Origin: Patiria pectinifera
Lineage: Eukaryota; Echinodermata; Asteroidea; Valvatida; Asterinidae
DNA length: 64,000 bases
NCBI GenBank assembly: GCA_029964075.1
Contig: CM057129.1
Coordinates: forward strand, 27,705,430-27,769,429
Direction of reading: 5' to 3'
Position numbers and translations under genes: made by a program. Under the pieces are notes generated by a model, which was not told the origin of the DNA, made no database searches, and worked only from the letters and a program-made list of their open reading frames with translations. Numbering within the stretch: the first letter of the stretch is position 1; every line of letters starts with the position of its first letter. This document shows positions 12,636 through 23,158 of this stretch, in pieces.

Positions 12636-12688
12636 AGCACACTCCCTGTGGGATATCACGTACGTAATATCCCACAGGCCAGTGTGCT
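12636..12688. repeat. Palindrome with 'ctgtgggatat' arms
   Basis: The arms 'agcacact..ctgtgggatat' and 'atatcccacag..agtgtgct' face each other across about 10 bases containing cacgtacgta. An identical structure is at 35423-35475 in unit 2. Likely a small foldback element. Confidence 0.7.
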
Positions 12689-12860
12689 ATTACTTTTTTT
12701 TATAAACTTAACACGTGATCGTTCTAGGCCAATGAAAATACAGTATTCAAGACAAAGATATAACAATATATACTGTAATTTTCGTTTTTTGTAGACTAAA
12801 CTACGCTGTGATCTGGGACACCCCACTGTAAAACACCTACATGTTAGATTTGACTAGAAA

Positions 12861-12918
12861 ACAGTCCATCTTGCATCCAGCTGACTACAGCAGGTCAGCT
12901 GGGTGCAAGTTGGACTGT
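12861..12918. repeat. 58-bp near-perfect hairpin
   Basis: Two 25-base arms (from acagtccatcttgcatccag to ...tgcaagttggactgt) pair with one U-U mismatch and one G-U pair around the 8-base loop tacagcag. The same hairpin is at 35647-35704. It may be a foldback repeat or a transcribed hairpin; sequence alone cannot decide. Confidence 0.7.
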
Positions 12919-12939
12919 GTTCTTCCCAAATGTAAATAC

Positions 12940-13110
12940 AGTGTGAATTCTCAAATTGCGTGATTAAATGATATATCTCGTTAAAATAATCCAATTGTCT
13001 AGTGTCGTTTCAAAATCAATTTATACATGTCCATTTGCTTCATAAATGGAGAAGTGGGCGTGCGCCTGCGACGGATAGTCGTATGAGGATTTTTAGCTGA
13101 CAATGATGCT
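12940..13110. repeat. R-family tail segment
   Basis: The phrase 'tctcaaattgcgtgattaaat', then 'caattgtctagtgtcg' and 'gagaagtgggcgtgcgcctgc', is shared with the right part of the R blocks near 22230-22390 and 45070-45215. Here the left, tRNA-like part is absent. Confidence 0.55.
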
Positions 13111-13159
13111 CAATGAAAGCGATTCTTTATTCCGCAATCAATCGCAGAATAACATGCAG

Positions 13160-13320
13160 CTTTTAGTCAAGACGTTGTTGTTGTCGTCGTTGTTGCTGGA
13201 TAAGCGATCATGTGTCACAACAGCGCGTTATCACAGCGATTTGCAATCACCCACGAACTGCTAGCAATTATCTGTTCAACAACAGGACAACAACGTCTTG
13301 ACCAAGACTAATCAAGCTTG
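13160..13320. repeat. 3' inverted repeat next to receptor B1
   Basis: 'gtcaagacgttgttgttg' at about 13172 is mirrored by 'gacaacaacgtcttgacc' at about 13287-13304, ending a few bases from the receptor stop codon. Because the gene is on the minus strand, this would fold as a hairpin in the proximal 3' UTR if transcribed. Equivalent blocks flank receptors B2, C1, C2, D1, D2 and P. Confidence 0.7.
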
Positions 13321-13321
13321 A

Positions 13322-14464
13322 CTATATGTCCTCGGTTGCACCACAACGCTTGTTTCGTTGCAGGAACTTCAGGGACTCAGAAGGTTCTGGGATAGCTGCC
13401 CACTGCCGACGCAAGATGCAACCGAAAATGGTCTTAAAATCACGGTGCTTGGTTGCATATATCATGGGGTTGACACAACTGTTCGAAAAGAACAAAGCAA
13501 GGAGGTAGGGTCGGGCTGGGCTGTCACCACACATGAAAACGACAGCGCATGGAGTAATGCACAGCATGAAGGCACATACGACATAGAACATGTTTTTAGT
13601 GATGTCGTTCTGTCGGTGTGTCATCTGGGAGTTGACGGCCAGCACAGAGCTCAGGCTGGTTGGGGATTGGATTTGGTCATCGTCGGTCATGTCAGCCAGG
13701 GGAATCATAACAGTGGAGGTGGTTGGGATGCTGCTGGGCGTGAGTTGGCTTGCTTCTTGGTGGACCGTGACCATCCTCCTAGAGTGACGTTTGAAATGTC
13801 TCCAGATGAGTACGTAACAGACGATGATGATGACCAGCAGAATGGGGTATATAATGCCTGCGACGATGAAGTTGAAGGCACGCAGGCTGGCTTGAGAAGT
13901 GGTTGACCCGCACATATGGTACTTTTGGTTGTAAGTGAATGCACTTGTGCTCATGAAAGATGGTATCCCAAACGAGATGAACAGCGGGACGAGCCATATC
14001 AAAACAAGCCAGATGATGATCTTCTTCGGTGTGTAAACTTTATGGTAAGTTGTCGCATGTCGTGTGATCAGCAGCAATCTGTTCAGGGCGATGGCGACTA
14101 GCGAGTAAACGCTACAGGCGACCGTGACGCTTTGAACAATAGCAGTGATGCTACAGACCCAAACACCGACCGGTAGACCCGTCCGGCCCAGCAAAGCCAC
14201 GGCATTCCACGGGAGGACCAGACAGGTCAGAAAGTCCGCCACGCTCAGGTTCACCACGAAGGCGTTGGTTGCCGTTCGGACTTTCTTGGACAGAAGCACG
14301 GCCAGTATCACAAGTGTGTTACCAAAGATTCCCAGCAAGGCTATGACAAGGAACATAGTGGCTACGATTACCCTCTGGGTGTAGTCACTGAATTCAAATG
14401 TTGAACTCTCCGTGGGGTCCAACGTAACCCCTTCAGTAACAACTGTGCTCATTGTGACATCCAT
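13322..14464 (-). CDS. Intact single-exon rhodopsin-class GPCR (paralogue B1)
   Basis: A 380-residue seven-helix receptor. Landmarks: GN at 48-49, D77 in TM2, C104 and C185 for the TM3-loop 2 disulfide, NRL at 128-130, W157, YP in TM5 (206-207), TP in TM6 (304-305) and NPMIY at 332-336. Loop 2 (SFMSTSAFTYNQKYHMCGS) differs strongly from A, C and D, and no N-glycosylation sequon is seen there. Loop 3 is long and Ser/Thr/Pro-rich. The C-terminus is CGATEDI, with a short basic helix 8 region before it. The stop is TAG, next to the 3' inverted repeat. It differs from B2 at seven residues plus one extra C-terminal Ile in B2. The start is shared by all paralogues. Ligand unknown; expected to act at the plasma membrane. 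Confidence 0.94.
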   Translation of the reverse strand: MDVTMSTVVTEGVTLDPTESSTFEFSDYTQRVIVATMFLVIALLGIFGNTLVILAVLLSKKVRTATNAFVVNLSVADFLTCLVLPWNAVALLGRTGLPVGVWVCSITAIVQSVTVACSVYSLVAIALNRLLLITRHATTYHKVYTPKKIIIWLVLIWLVPLFISFGIPSFMSTSAFTYNQKYHMCGSTTSQASLRAFNFIVAGIIYPILLVIIIVCYVLIWRHFKRHSRRMVTVHQEASQLTPSSIPTTSTVMIPLADMTDDDQIQSPTSLSSVLAVNSQMTHRQNDITKNMFYVVCAFMLCITPCAVVFMCGDSPARPYLLALFFSNSCVNPMIYATKHRDFKTIFGCILRRQWAAIPEPSESLKFLQRNKRCGATEDI

Positions 14465-14700
14465 TTGGAAAAGTTGACTTCACTTGTGATGACGGACAAT
14501 TACTCTGAATAATATGTGTGCTTGGATACCACACCACTTCACTTTGGGAACTATATACTTTTAATACTGTCCCTTTTCTGGTTTACCCCGGCAGTCTAAA
14601 GACAACAGAACACTGATAGATATCGTGTTGAACACACAGAAATGAGTTTCCCGAAAGAGAAAGAATAGTTTCTAAAGACAAGAAGGAAGAAGGCAGTGCG
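14465..14700 (-). promoter_or_regulatory. Conserved upstream flank of receptor B1
   Basis: The flank shares the phrase 'acttgtgatgacggacaat' with other paralogues and has a TATA-like aagtatatag (minus strand, 14560-14551) about 90 bases from the start codon. It extends as a weaker shared block to about 14700. A promoter role is inferred. Confidence 0.45.
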
Positions 14701-14739
14701 AAGCCTATATACACTGTAAAACCATGTGTCTAACTTCTG

Positions 14740-15145
14740 AGCACAAATATAAACGCATATCTGTAAGTCTTTATAAACACGAGAACATATTTATGAAAAA
14801 ACACTGAACACATGTTTATAAATAAACACTTTGTTTCAATAAACACTATGCGTTTTTACATAAATATATATCAAGATGTTTACTGATACTGCTTTAATAT
14901 TTTGTGAATGTACTTGTGCTTACAAGTAAATTATGTGTTTAGGTTATAACCATTTGTATGTGTTTCAAGCCTTTAACACTTTATAAATGCTTCGACACGT
15001 TTTAATCTTTAAGTAAACACTTCCTTGAAATCACTAGAACGTGTTTTTTAAACTTTTTTTTCTAAATTATCATGAAAACTTAAAGCAAACTTAAAGCTTA
15101 AAATTAAAACTTAAAACAAACTTTTTACAAGATCTTTATAAGAAA
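14740..15145. repeat. Degenerate 'aaacac'-rich tract
   Basis: Phrases such as 'ataaacac', 'aaacacttt' and 'tgtttat' recur at irregular spacing on both strands. The tract separates B1 from the N-terminal fragment and is copied nearly unchanged at 38020-38425. It is a cryptic simple repeat or decayed satellite with no coding potential. Confidence 0.5.
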
Positions 15146-15293
15146 TCGGAATAAAGATTCCCAGCAAGGATATAACAAGGAACATAGTGGCTACGATGAC
15201 CCTCTGGGTGTAGTCACTAAATTCGAATGTTGAACTCTCCGTGGGGTCCAACGTAACCCCCTCAGTAACAACTGTGCTCGTTATGATATCCAT
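15111..15293 (-). pseudogene. N-terminal fragment of a receptor (TM1 only), unit 1
   Basis: The first 47 residues (MDIITSTVVTEG... to LLGIF) match the receptor N-terminus and the start of TM1. The open frame then continues for 13 unrelated residues from 'aaa'-rich DNA to a stop. Homology stops exactly where intact genes continue with GNTLV. Its upstream flank is intact, including a TATA-like motif at 15379-15388. It is therefore a truncated copy, possibly still transcribed. The same fragment is in unit 2, so the truncation predates the 23-kb duplication. Confidence 0.85.
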
Positions 15294-15940
15294 TTGGAAA
15301 AGTTGAATTCACTTGTGATGACGAATAATCACTCTGAATGATTTGCGTGCTTTAGTACCACACCACTGCACTTTGGGAAGTATATACTAATGTCGATGTC
15401 TCCCTCCTTTTTTTTTTTACCCCCGCTGTCTTAAACAACAGACCACTGACTGATTTGGTGTTGAACACACAGAAAGTTTCCCGTTCATGACATTTTAGAA
15501 TAACATTTCTACTTTCGTTGTTTGTTTCGTTTGCCATAAAGGAGGATAAAACCCGATGATAAAAGTAAACTGTTTCCAAAGACAACAAGGAAGAGGGCAG
15601 TGAGGCCTTTATGGAATATCCAAAAGCTGTACAGAAAACATGAGAATAGTTTCATTTGAGGGATGACATGCCCCCAAAATGTTTCAGTCGGCATTTAAGC
15701 CTCAGTTGGCAAACGAATCGTCAAATTCATCTAGTTGGCTGATTCTCCCAGTTAGTCAAATATTATTTTTTATATTCTGGCCAATATGCCATCAGCTATT
15801 TGTTTTCCTTCTGTAGGCGGGTGAAGCAATTACATGAAAAGTTATGTTTGTTCATGAGAATAGAACAGTGACGTAAACACCAATGCTATTACTTAGTTGA
15901 ACCAGTTACATTAGTACCGTCTCAGTATCGTCAAGCGTGT
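15294..15940 (-). promoter_or_regulatory. Upstream flank of the N-terminal fragment
   Basis: A conserved block continues well past the proximal flank ('cagaccactgactgattt', 'acattt.tactttcgttg', 'aaaacccgatgat') and is shared with 24300-24500, 38574-38980, 47150-47340 and 55317-55650. Conservation over about 250 bases suggests ancestral 5' UTR and promoter of the family. Confidence 0.4.
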
Positions 15941-16016
15941 CCTAGTAGTCTAATAGGTAGTGACATGAACTATTGATCCAAAGATCGCGGTGGTTCGAAT
16001 CCATCGATGCCTATTT
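15940..16016 (+). repeat. tRNA-like sequence followed by a T-run
   Basis: An A-box-like 'tagtctaataggtagtg' is followed at normal spacing by the perfect B box ggttcgaatcc, then TTTTTT. The anticodon arm does not fold cleanly with a 7-base loop, so I treat it as a tRNA-derived repeat, not a tRNA gene. Copies are at 39230-39305 and, more degraded, 56005-56090. Confidence 0.5.
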
Positions 16017-16339
16017 TTTTCTGATAATCGTTTGGATTGTCTTAATTTAAGGGAGACAAACGGAGTCCGAAACTTATTATGTGTTGCAGTGATTCCATTG
16101 AAACTACTGAATTATTCATGAATGGCTTCGCCCACCTACTGAAGAAAGAAATGCAGTCATGAATAGTGCGTTACACTATTCATTACTGCATACATATTGT
16201 GTGTGGACCCATTGTCAGTACAATTTGTATTGCAGTAGTGTTAGTGCACTAGTATTGTGCGTTCATGACTGGGCGGAACTTAGCGCTCAGTGAGCTGCCG
16301 CGTGCATGGCATTGGTTAACAAAGCCCGGCCTAGACTTT

Positions 16340-17540
16340 GCCAGGTCTGGGTTCAACCTCGTGCCCCGTGGGTACGATCTTGCAGCGCCATGTTGTTTCC
16401 CATCATGCTATGCGCGATCGTAACCCCTGGAATTGTGTAATTTAAATATACCAAAATACGGTATATTATAATTAGGGCTGCAGTTTATCCGTTTTACGTG
16501 CCGACGCCATCTTTAAAATGTTAAAAGTTGGTATTTTGAAGAATCAATCCTTTCAAACACAACGTTTGGACCTTGTGTTAATTAGCAAAGATTTGTATTA
16601 AATGTACGTACCCCTTTCGTGCCTTTACAACCACAGATAGAGGTTTTTTTTAAACCAAAAACGCGGCTGACATAATCCATATCGTACAGGCATCGCGACT
16701 TTTGAATCATAATTTTTTTTTTCGTACGTGACGTTACGTGCAAAGCTAAGCACGCGAGCGCGAGCGCATTATGGGCGCGCCCGGCGTGCAATCTTCGAAA
16801 TGCCCGCGCAGTACGCTGTAAATAGCCATTCAGCGTCATTTACGTCATCATCACAGTCAGGGGTTAGTGTAAGGAACGAGCACGCGCCCCTGGAGTCGAG
16901 GCTGGTCTGGGTTGCGCTCAGTCTCTGCCTATAGTAAATCCACTCACAGCGCATATCGCATCGCATACGTCCTTACAGTACATAACGCACGCACTCATGC
17001 GTCGACTCCGGACCATCATGTTTAAAAACGTACATGTACATGTTATTTTCAAATGATTCAGCAACCCAGACTTGTTCAATCTGCCAAGCGTACGCCTTGA
17101 TTTGTTCCACGTTTGAACAAAGTCTATGGAAATTATTTTTCGCTGTGATTGGCTTCTACCGATTTCGGTAGCAGCCAATCATATCGCAGTATTTCAAGTA
17201 CCTAGCGTTTTTATTCTTAAAAACGCGCGCAGATTCAACCTCGTTCCCCATGGGTACGATCTTGCTGCGCCTTGTTGTTTCCAATCATGCCTTGTAAGGA
17301 ACGCGCACGCGCCCATGTAGTCGAGGCTGGCGCAGATTGTTTTGATATTATTCCTAACACGCAATCAGCGTTGTCTGCGTATTCGCGCAGCCAAAGTTTC
17401 GAGGAGAACGCACACGCATCCCATGGTGAGGATCGAGTAGAAACAGATACACGCATGCGTACGTTCGAATGCTTTGAAATGGCTCTGGGTACGCACAACA
17501 CGAAGCGGTATCAATGGATCTCAACATCTTTTACAGGTTA
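16340..17540. repeat. GC-rich repeat cluster, unit 1
   Basis: The block 'ttcaacctcgt.ccccgtgggtacgatcttgc.gcgcc' occurs at about 16350 and 17235. 'aaggaacg.gcacgcgccc..gagtcgaggctgg' occurs at about 16873 and 17298. A short palindrome around 17140-17195 has arms 'gattggcttctaccg' and 'cggtagcagccaatc'. The cluster is copied at 39630-40830. Overlapping open frames on both strands reflect its high GC and are not considered genes. Confidence 0.55.
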
Positions 17541-18299
17541 ACCCCAATAATAACTCCCTTTTGTTTTGTACATCATTTGAGTGTCGTATTCTTTATTAAT
17601 TCAATCCAAGAGCAGCTGATCTTAGCATTATCATCCCAATATAATGTGTTTGAAATCTACAAATTAAGATTACGTTTTTAAACTTTTGCAGATTGTTATC
17701 CAGCCTTTCCATACCTACTGAAAATAATAAACGAGTCTTCAAAAATTGGTTACTTAGATTGGTCAAGCGATGTTGCTGCATATGCATAGAGATGGTGTTG
17801 CATATGCATAAATGAATACAGGCGCGTACACGTGAGGGGGGGGTGCTGATGGCAGATTGATCAAGTCGGAATTTCTAGCTTTTGCACCACATGTGTGCAC
17901 ATGCTCTGCAATACACGCACAAACATGTACGTGTAATACGTGTGTTGTAAAATGTACATACATTGTGTGCGCATTGTTATTCGGCACTGAAATGAAACGC
18001 GCGCTGAAGTGTACCTTGTGGGACATCTGGAAAGGCGTAAACTAAGTGATTTTCGCTACCAGCTTAAAGCAATTGACTTGAGTCAAGTCTAAGCCCGGCC
18101 CCATAGATAAAGTACATGAATGTATTTTGTACATTGTGCGTGTTAACCTGTACTTTGTACAGAAGATGGTCTGGGAGTTGAGATGCGGACAGCGCGCAGA
18201 GAGTAACTTTATATTTAGTTGTGCTCTGCGTTTGTGCAATGTCTATGCGCGATTTTTACAAAGTCGTATTGAGCTGTGCTTAGGTACTACGCTGGCATG

Positions 18300-18525
18300 T
18301 ATAGTTGATGTGGTTCAAGTGCAAGGCTGTCATAGCTGATGCTTGCTTGCATGGTTGATGCGTAGCGAGTACACGGCTGTACTGTTGTGCATTGCTAATA
18401 GGCTGTTGTACTTTGCTGATGCTGTCGTACATTGCTGAAGCTGTTGTACATGGTGATATTGTTGTCATTAATTGCGATGCATTGCTGACATGGTTGTGCA
18501 GTGCTAATGCTGTTAGGGTTGGATC
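18300..18525. repeat. Degenerate minisatellite, about 20-bp period
   Basis: A repeated phrase close to 'gctgttgtacattgctgatg' occurs in about ten imperfect copies. In unit 2 (41585-41815) one stretch gains an extra partial copy ('attgctaatgctg'), a copy-number difference since the duplication. Confidence 0.7.
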
Positions 18526-18679
18526 ATCTCCCAATAATTAAAAGACCCAATAAAACAACCACTCCAATTAATTCCAATAACTGCTCATTCGTTGATTATT
18601 GTTGAATAAGATAATGATCATTGTTGCTTGACAATTCTGTTCCAGGTGTCTTGGTTTAGTATGCAATGAACACAGTTAT

Positions 18680-18900
18680 ATTTGGAGCTATTTCGTTTTG
18701 TCTATTTTGTGTTTAAAAGGCCTGTCGGACCCCATTCGAAAAAAAGCCTTTGGCTTTGTGGGCTATCCAGGCACCAGTCTTTTTTCAAACGTTTTGTGCT
18801 TATTCCTTAATGTATTTCTGTGTATTGTTTTTCCTTATTGTTTTGTATTTGTGTGAGTGCCAAATAAAACAAACCAACAAACCAAAAACCAAAGTCTCAC
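18680..18900 (+). mobile_element. LINE 3' end, unit 1
   Basis: The segment around 'aaggcctgtcggaccccattcg' runs to a tail of 'caaataaaacaaaccaacaaac'. It recurs at 41962-42195 on the plus strand and in inverted orientation at 53985-54190. A short inverted motif (aaagcctttggctttgtgggc) sits in the middle. Repetition in both orientations with the same end points and an A/C-rich tail supports the 3' end of a non-LTR retrotransposon. Confidence 0.6.
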
Positions 18901-19679
18901 AACAATTTGTCCAAAGTCTGTAATAAGACTATCCTGTAACAACAACATGTGACGTGGAGCACTGGACATCATGTGACGTGGAGAATTGGAATTGGCTAAA
19001 TCCCCTGTTAAAATTCAAACGCTTCCGTTTTAAAACTTAAAAGGAGATTAAAAATTCCCATTTCAACTCGGGCAGAGCCTATCCAGGAATAAGCACGTAA
19101 TCGTTTTGACCTACATATACTTGTTTACTGTGGGGGGTTGGACATCATGTGACGTGGAGCACTATTTAATGTAACATTAATGGACTGGACAATGTCTGAC
19201 ACTAGATGACGCTATCCCAAACCAAGGCTCGTCCGTAGACGAGAGACCACTCAGAGCGATCTCGGGCTAAGGGTGCAGGTCCGTTTTGGTAGAAATACAT
19301 GTATACCGCCGATTTTGAATGATAGCTAATTACTCAGGAAATATACACTCAAACACTATACACATCGAAATAGCATATACACAAATATCCAAAGGAGATT
19401 AATATATAGAAAAATAGCATCAAAGCTCAATAATCACCTCCTTCTGAGTGTATTAAAAAAGGAAACATGCACCAAGTGCCCTGTTATTAAGTTGCACTAG
19501 TTCATAAAAGTCAACAATGGCTACTTTATTTCATTATTTGAATATAATACATGTTTGTGAGAGTTACACCAAAACAAAGTAAAATGAAAATAACACTTCC
19601 AGAGGTAAGTGGTCATACAGGATAAATACATTTTTACATTTTATGATTTACACTTAGTATTACTGTAATAAAAACAAAA

Positions 19680-21290
19680 AAAAAAGCCCAATTTACCAAC
19701 CCCAACATATTGCAGTAGAACAGTATACCTTCACCCACAAACTTTGAAATCTTAGTGTGGTGGTCACTTCCGTTACCTTGAGAGGAACATAGCTTGCTGC
19801 CTAAGATGCAGTTTCTGAAGCTAGCAGCACTCTCTAATAATAATAATAATTGTATTTATATAGCGCATTTTGCCAGAGGATACAAAGCGCTGGGGGAAAA
19901 TGCAACCAAGCCAGGTAAATGAAGTATATGAACATTATGAGACCCATTATGTTGCACCTTATAAGGGTTTACAAGGTGCTGCGGCGCATAATTGCTGCCA
20001 CTGCCAGAAACACCGGGGCAAACCCCTTCTCTGAGCGACAAGTGTTACTGGGTTCTTTAACGTGCATTACACAACACACGGGACCTACGGCTTAACGTCC
20101 CATCCGAAGGAAGATTGTCAGTCTTGCTGGAAGCGAATTCCAATCACTGATTGTGTTGAAGAAAAGGCCAGTAGAGGCATGCCCTTCCACTCTGAAAACT
20201 TTTAAATGTTATTTACTGCCACGCGTGTTGTAATGATCAATCGAGTTATTGTGATGAGATATTTTGTACACATGATTCAAACGTAAGAATTTAACTCTAC
20301 TTCATCTAACATTTCAATGTTAGACAGCTCGGTGGGTCCAGTACGAGCCCTGTGAGATTGAGTCCGGATCGAGCCATCTTGCTGTGAGCTACCTGGAATT
20401 TGATTTTCAACTGTAACTTTAAACCAGGGAACCAGGATGAACAAGTATGGTCAAAACAACGCTGAACAAGAGCACAACATATCAGATGGCACGCTCCTTG
20501 ATCAAAGAAACAGCACTGTCTATATACAAATCTCAACCTAGATTGCATCTTACTAAGACAGGTCTGAGCAAATAAATCACCTGAGAGGGCTTCATCAAGG
20601 TTAAGACCTAAATATTTCACTGATATTATTTATTTATTTATTCGTTATCCTGGGGAAACTTTCAGCGGAACACTGTTTTTCTAAGGTGCCCAGCAGCTAC
20701 AACAAACATACGGTATAGTATAACAATAGAAAAAACAATAAAAACATCAGGTTCTTGTAGTGGCGCTTATTAAAAACTCTCTAGAGTGGGAGGTAAAGGA
20801 TATTTAACTTCACATGAAATTTCTGAACTTTTCTGAGTTTTCTATGAGAGCCAAAGAGGATACATTCAGTTTTCTCTAGATGACAAGACAGCCTCTTGTC
20901 TACCAACCAATTATTGCATGATTCTAAAACCCTACTCAGTTGGTGCGAAATGAAGTCAGGATTTTTGTGTGAGAGTAGACAATTGCGCTATCCTCGGCAT
21001 ACAGGAAGAGCTTGAAGTCGTCCTCCCAGTGCAAAACCATGTCGCTAACATAACACAGGAACAGAAGATCAACAGGTCACAAGATATTCCCCCGAGGGAC
21101 ACAACATTGAACAGGGAGAAATTCTGATTAAACATTATTACTGCACTCAAGTTGTCTGTCAGTAAAAATCAGATTTAAACCAATTTAACGAGTCTGAATG
21201 AACCCCAGTGATGTTTAGTGTCTCACAAAGAATTGCATAATGCACAGTGATGATAGATATATCAAATATTATCATAAGCAGACCCGTCAG
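19680..21290 (-). mobile_element. Decayed LINE reverse transcriptase, unit 1
   Basis: Read on the minus strand from right to left, successive frames give reverse-transcriptase-like pieces: 'ITVHYAILCETLNITGV', a GVPQG-like 'CVPRGN', 'CYVSDMVLHWEDDFKLFLYAEDS' in split frames, 'KYLGLNLDEALSGD', 'ALVQRCFDHTCSSWFPGLK' and a C-terminal 'FFNAI.DWNSLPA'. The catalytic YADD box reads YAED. Stops and frameshifts make it inactive. It is interrupted at about 19834-20113 by a SINE-like insertion that unit 2 lacks. Confidence 0.8.
19834..20113 (-). mobile_element. SINE-like insertion present only in unit 1
   Basis: Unit 2 reads straight through 'cactctctaagattgtcag' (43170-43190), while unit 1 has about 280 extra bases between 'ctctctaa' and 'gattgtcag'. 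On the minus strand the insert ends 'gcgctatataaatacaatt' followed by (ATT)n. That resembles the 3' tail of the LINE at 54200-54770, whose end also carries an (ATT)n tail. It contains the phrase 'ggatgggacgttaagccg'. The likely mechanism is LINE-driven retroposition. Confidence 0.7.
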
Positions 21291-21349
21291 GTTCACCGTT
21301 ACGAAAGCAAAGCAAATAAAAAATGAAAACAAAAATCGGTATTTTGGCG

Positions 21350-22420
21350 AAATTCTGACTTCCTGACTGAATGGTAATGGATCAAGCTCTATGTTGCATA
21401 TCAATATCTTTTCAGTGTGTATTCCACACTGAAATCAGAAAAAGAAGAGTATTTCTTTTCAACTTGAAACACAAAAGGCAAAACCAACAAATCAGGGTTT
21501 TCTGGTATACACATCTCGAGAAAGTTAACAATTTTGATAAAAAACTCGCCAAATTCGGAAGAAACACCTCACCCACCCCTACAAAAAGGAAATCGTATTC
21601 ATGCTTTTGGCTAGAACCAACAACCCCAGAATTAACAGTCCCATGCTCTAAACTATTGAGCTAATCGCGTCCCGTTATTGGAAATATAATATTAACGCTT
21701 ATTTACTTGGAGTTATTTTAATTTGCATACAACACGCCTGGGCAATTGCCAACAAGGTTTCTGCATTATTCATATCGCGAGTCAGCCAGTAACCTGCATC
21801 CATTAATAACATATGCATAAATACAACAGTATGCAGAAATTAAATAAAAGGAGAGGGTAATATACTTGAAAGCGGTTAAGGAAGTACTCGGAGAGGTCGG
21901 ATATGAACGTTAAAAGGAAACAAAAAAAGTAGTTTAGTTATAAATGAAGGAAATAAAAGGTTTTTGTTTTCAATCTAAATAGAAATTGAAACGAAATCCA
22001 AGACAATATACTTCACATCAGGTTGCATTGTTTTTTTGCAGCTCAACAATTGCAGCAAAATTAAAAAGGCATTTTCAGAGCAATATGGTAAAGTTTATTA
22101 AATATTCACAGTACGAGGATTCGCCTCGGACGCTTCGTGGGGGGGGGGGGGGGGGCTTTCGCCGCCTGTTGCCCGCTTCGCGTGCGAAACGCTCTACATA
22201 CGCGATCGGGAACAGCCATATACGCCCCATTTCAAGTCTCAAATATTGTGATTAAATTAAACATCTCGTTACAAAAATCCAATTGTCTAATATCGTATTA
22301 AAATCAATTCAATTCATACATGTCTGTGCTCTTCATAAATTAATGGAGAAGTGGTCGTGCGCCTGCAACGTGTAGACGTAAGGATTCTTTACTGACAATG
22401 ATGCACATGTATGGTGCTGC
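21350..22420 (-). repeat. R-family block with tRNA-like core (unit 1, before C1)
   Basis: A tRNA-like core on the minus strand is at 21604-21668. The rest includes 'atctcgagaaagttaacaa', the 'cagctcaacaattgcagca' segment, a G-run at about 22140-22156, and 'gcttcgcgtgcgaaacgctc'. The same long composite is at 44140-45240 and a diverged one at 56100-57280. No functional gene is seen. Confidence 0.6.
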
Positions 22421-22497
22421 TTGCATTCAATTCTACTATCAATCATACAGTAGCCTGCCACTTACAGTGATCAGATCGGACCACACTCAAATAAAGC

Positions 22498-22700
22498 CTG
22501 GTTTACATATCGACGTTCAGCTTGCACAGACTACGCAGACTGCGCAGACAGTACGCGGACAGTGTGAGGTAGTTTGCATCTGTCTGAGTTGTCGGCGACA
22601 CTTCCGGTGAAAAGTTTTTTGTTTCCATATGTCTGCGTTGCAGTTTGGTTCATGTTTGCGTTTCTCTTTGCGTTTCTTACGTCGATATGGAAACTAGGTT
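22498..22700. mobile_element. Short MITE-like element
   Basis: It begins 'cctggtttacatatcgacgt' and ends with the inverse, 'acgtcgatatggaaactagg' (17 of 20 positions match). The interior has repeated 'gcagac' phrases. Copies lie at about 45326-45525 and 57335-58080; the last is split by another insertion. Confidence 0.7.
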
Positions 22701-22704
22701 GGTC

Positions 22705-23155
22705 AAGACGTTGTTGTTGTTGTTGTTGTTGTTGGGTACGCGATCACCTGCCACAAGAGGGCGTTTTTACAATGAATTACTCTCATCAACGAACCGCTAT
22801 GCATGGCAACAACGTCATAGGAATCTTGTAAAATTTTCCCCAGTTAATGGGGGAAACTAGTGCGCATGCACTACTTCTGCAGGCAAATACGGTCCATTTT
22901 CTGCCACACGCGTACTACATACGACAGAGAGCTGCCATGAAGTTGCACAAAATTCTGGTAGCATCTTGTATGATGCAGGCTGAGTTTGATTCGCAGATGT
23001 TGAAAGGTTTTGAAAGCTCGCCTCATATAAACCGGCGCGCATGACGAGGTCGCTACAAGATTCCCAAGACGTTGTTGTGAAACGTCCTCTTTCGGCAGGT
23101 GATCGGGTATCCAACAACAGAAGACAATATTTTGACCAAGACTAATAACCAAACT
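22705..23155. repeat. 3' inverted repeat next to receptor C1
   Basis: The left block (ggtcaagacgttgttg, (GTT)n, 'gcgatcacctgccacaagag') and the right block (read inverted from about 23140 to 23050) are diverged inverted copies of about 90-130 bases flanking a single-copy centre. The right end lies directly against the receptor stop codon. Confidence 0.7.
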
Positions 23156-23158
23156 TGA

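Noticed and set aside
15940-16016. A functional tRNA gene on the plus strand
   Set aside because: B box and T-run are good, but the anticodon stem does not form around a 7-base loop, and the copy at 56005 is degraded.
16582-17541. Several overlapping 60-90 codon frames on both strands in the GC-rich cluster
   Set aside because: Overlap on both strands and repeat content point to stop-poor, GC-rich repeat DNA. Frames are not supported by any family.
22140-22156. Long G-run as a G-quadruplex regulatory site
   Set aside because: Homopolymer runs lie in R-family repeats and vary in length or are interrupted between copies. No link to a receptor is visible.
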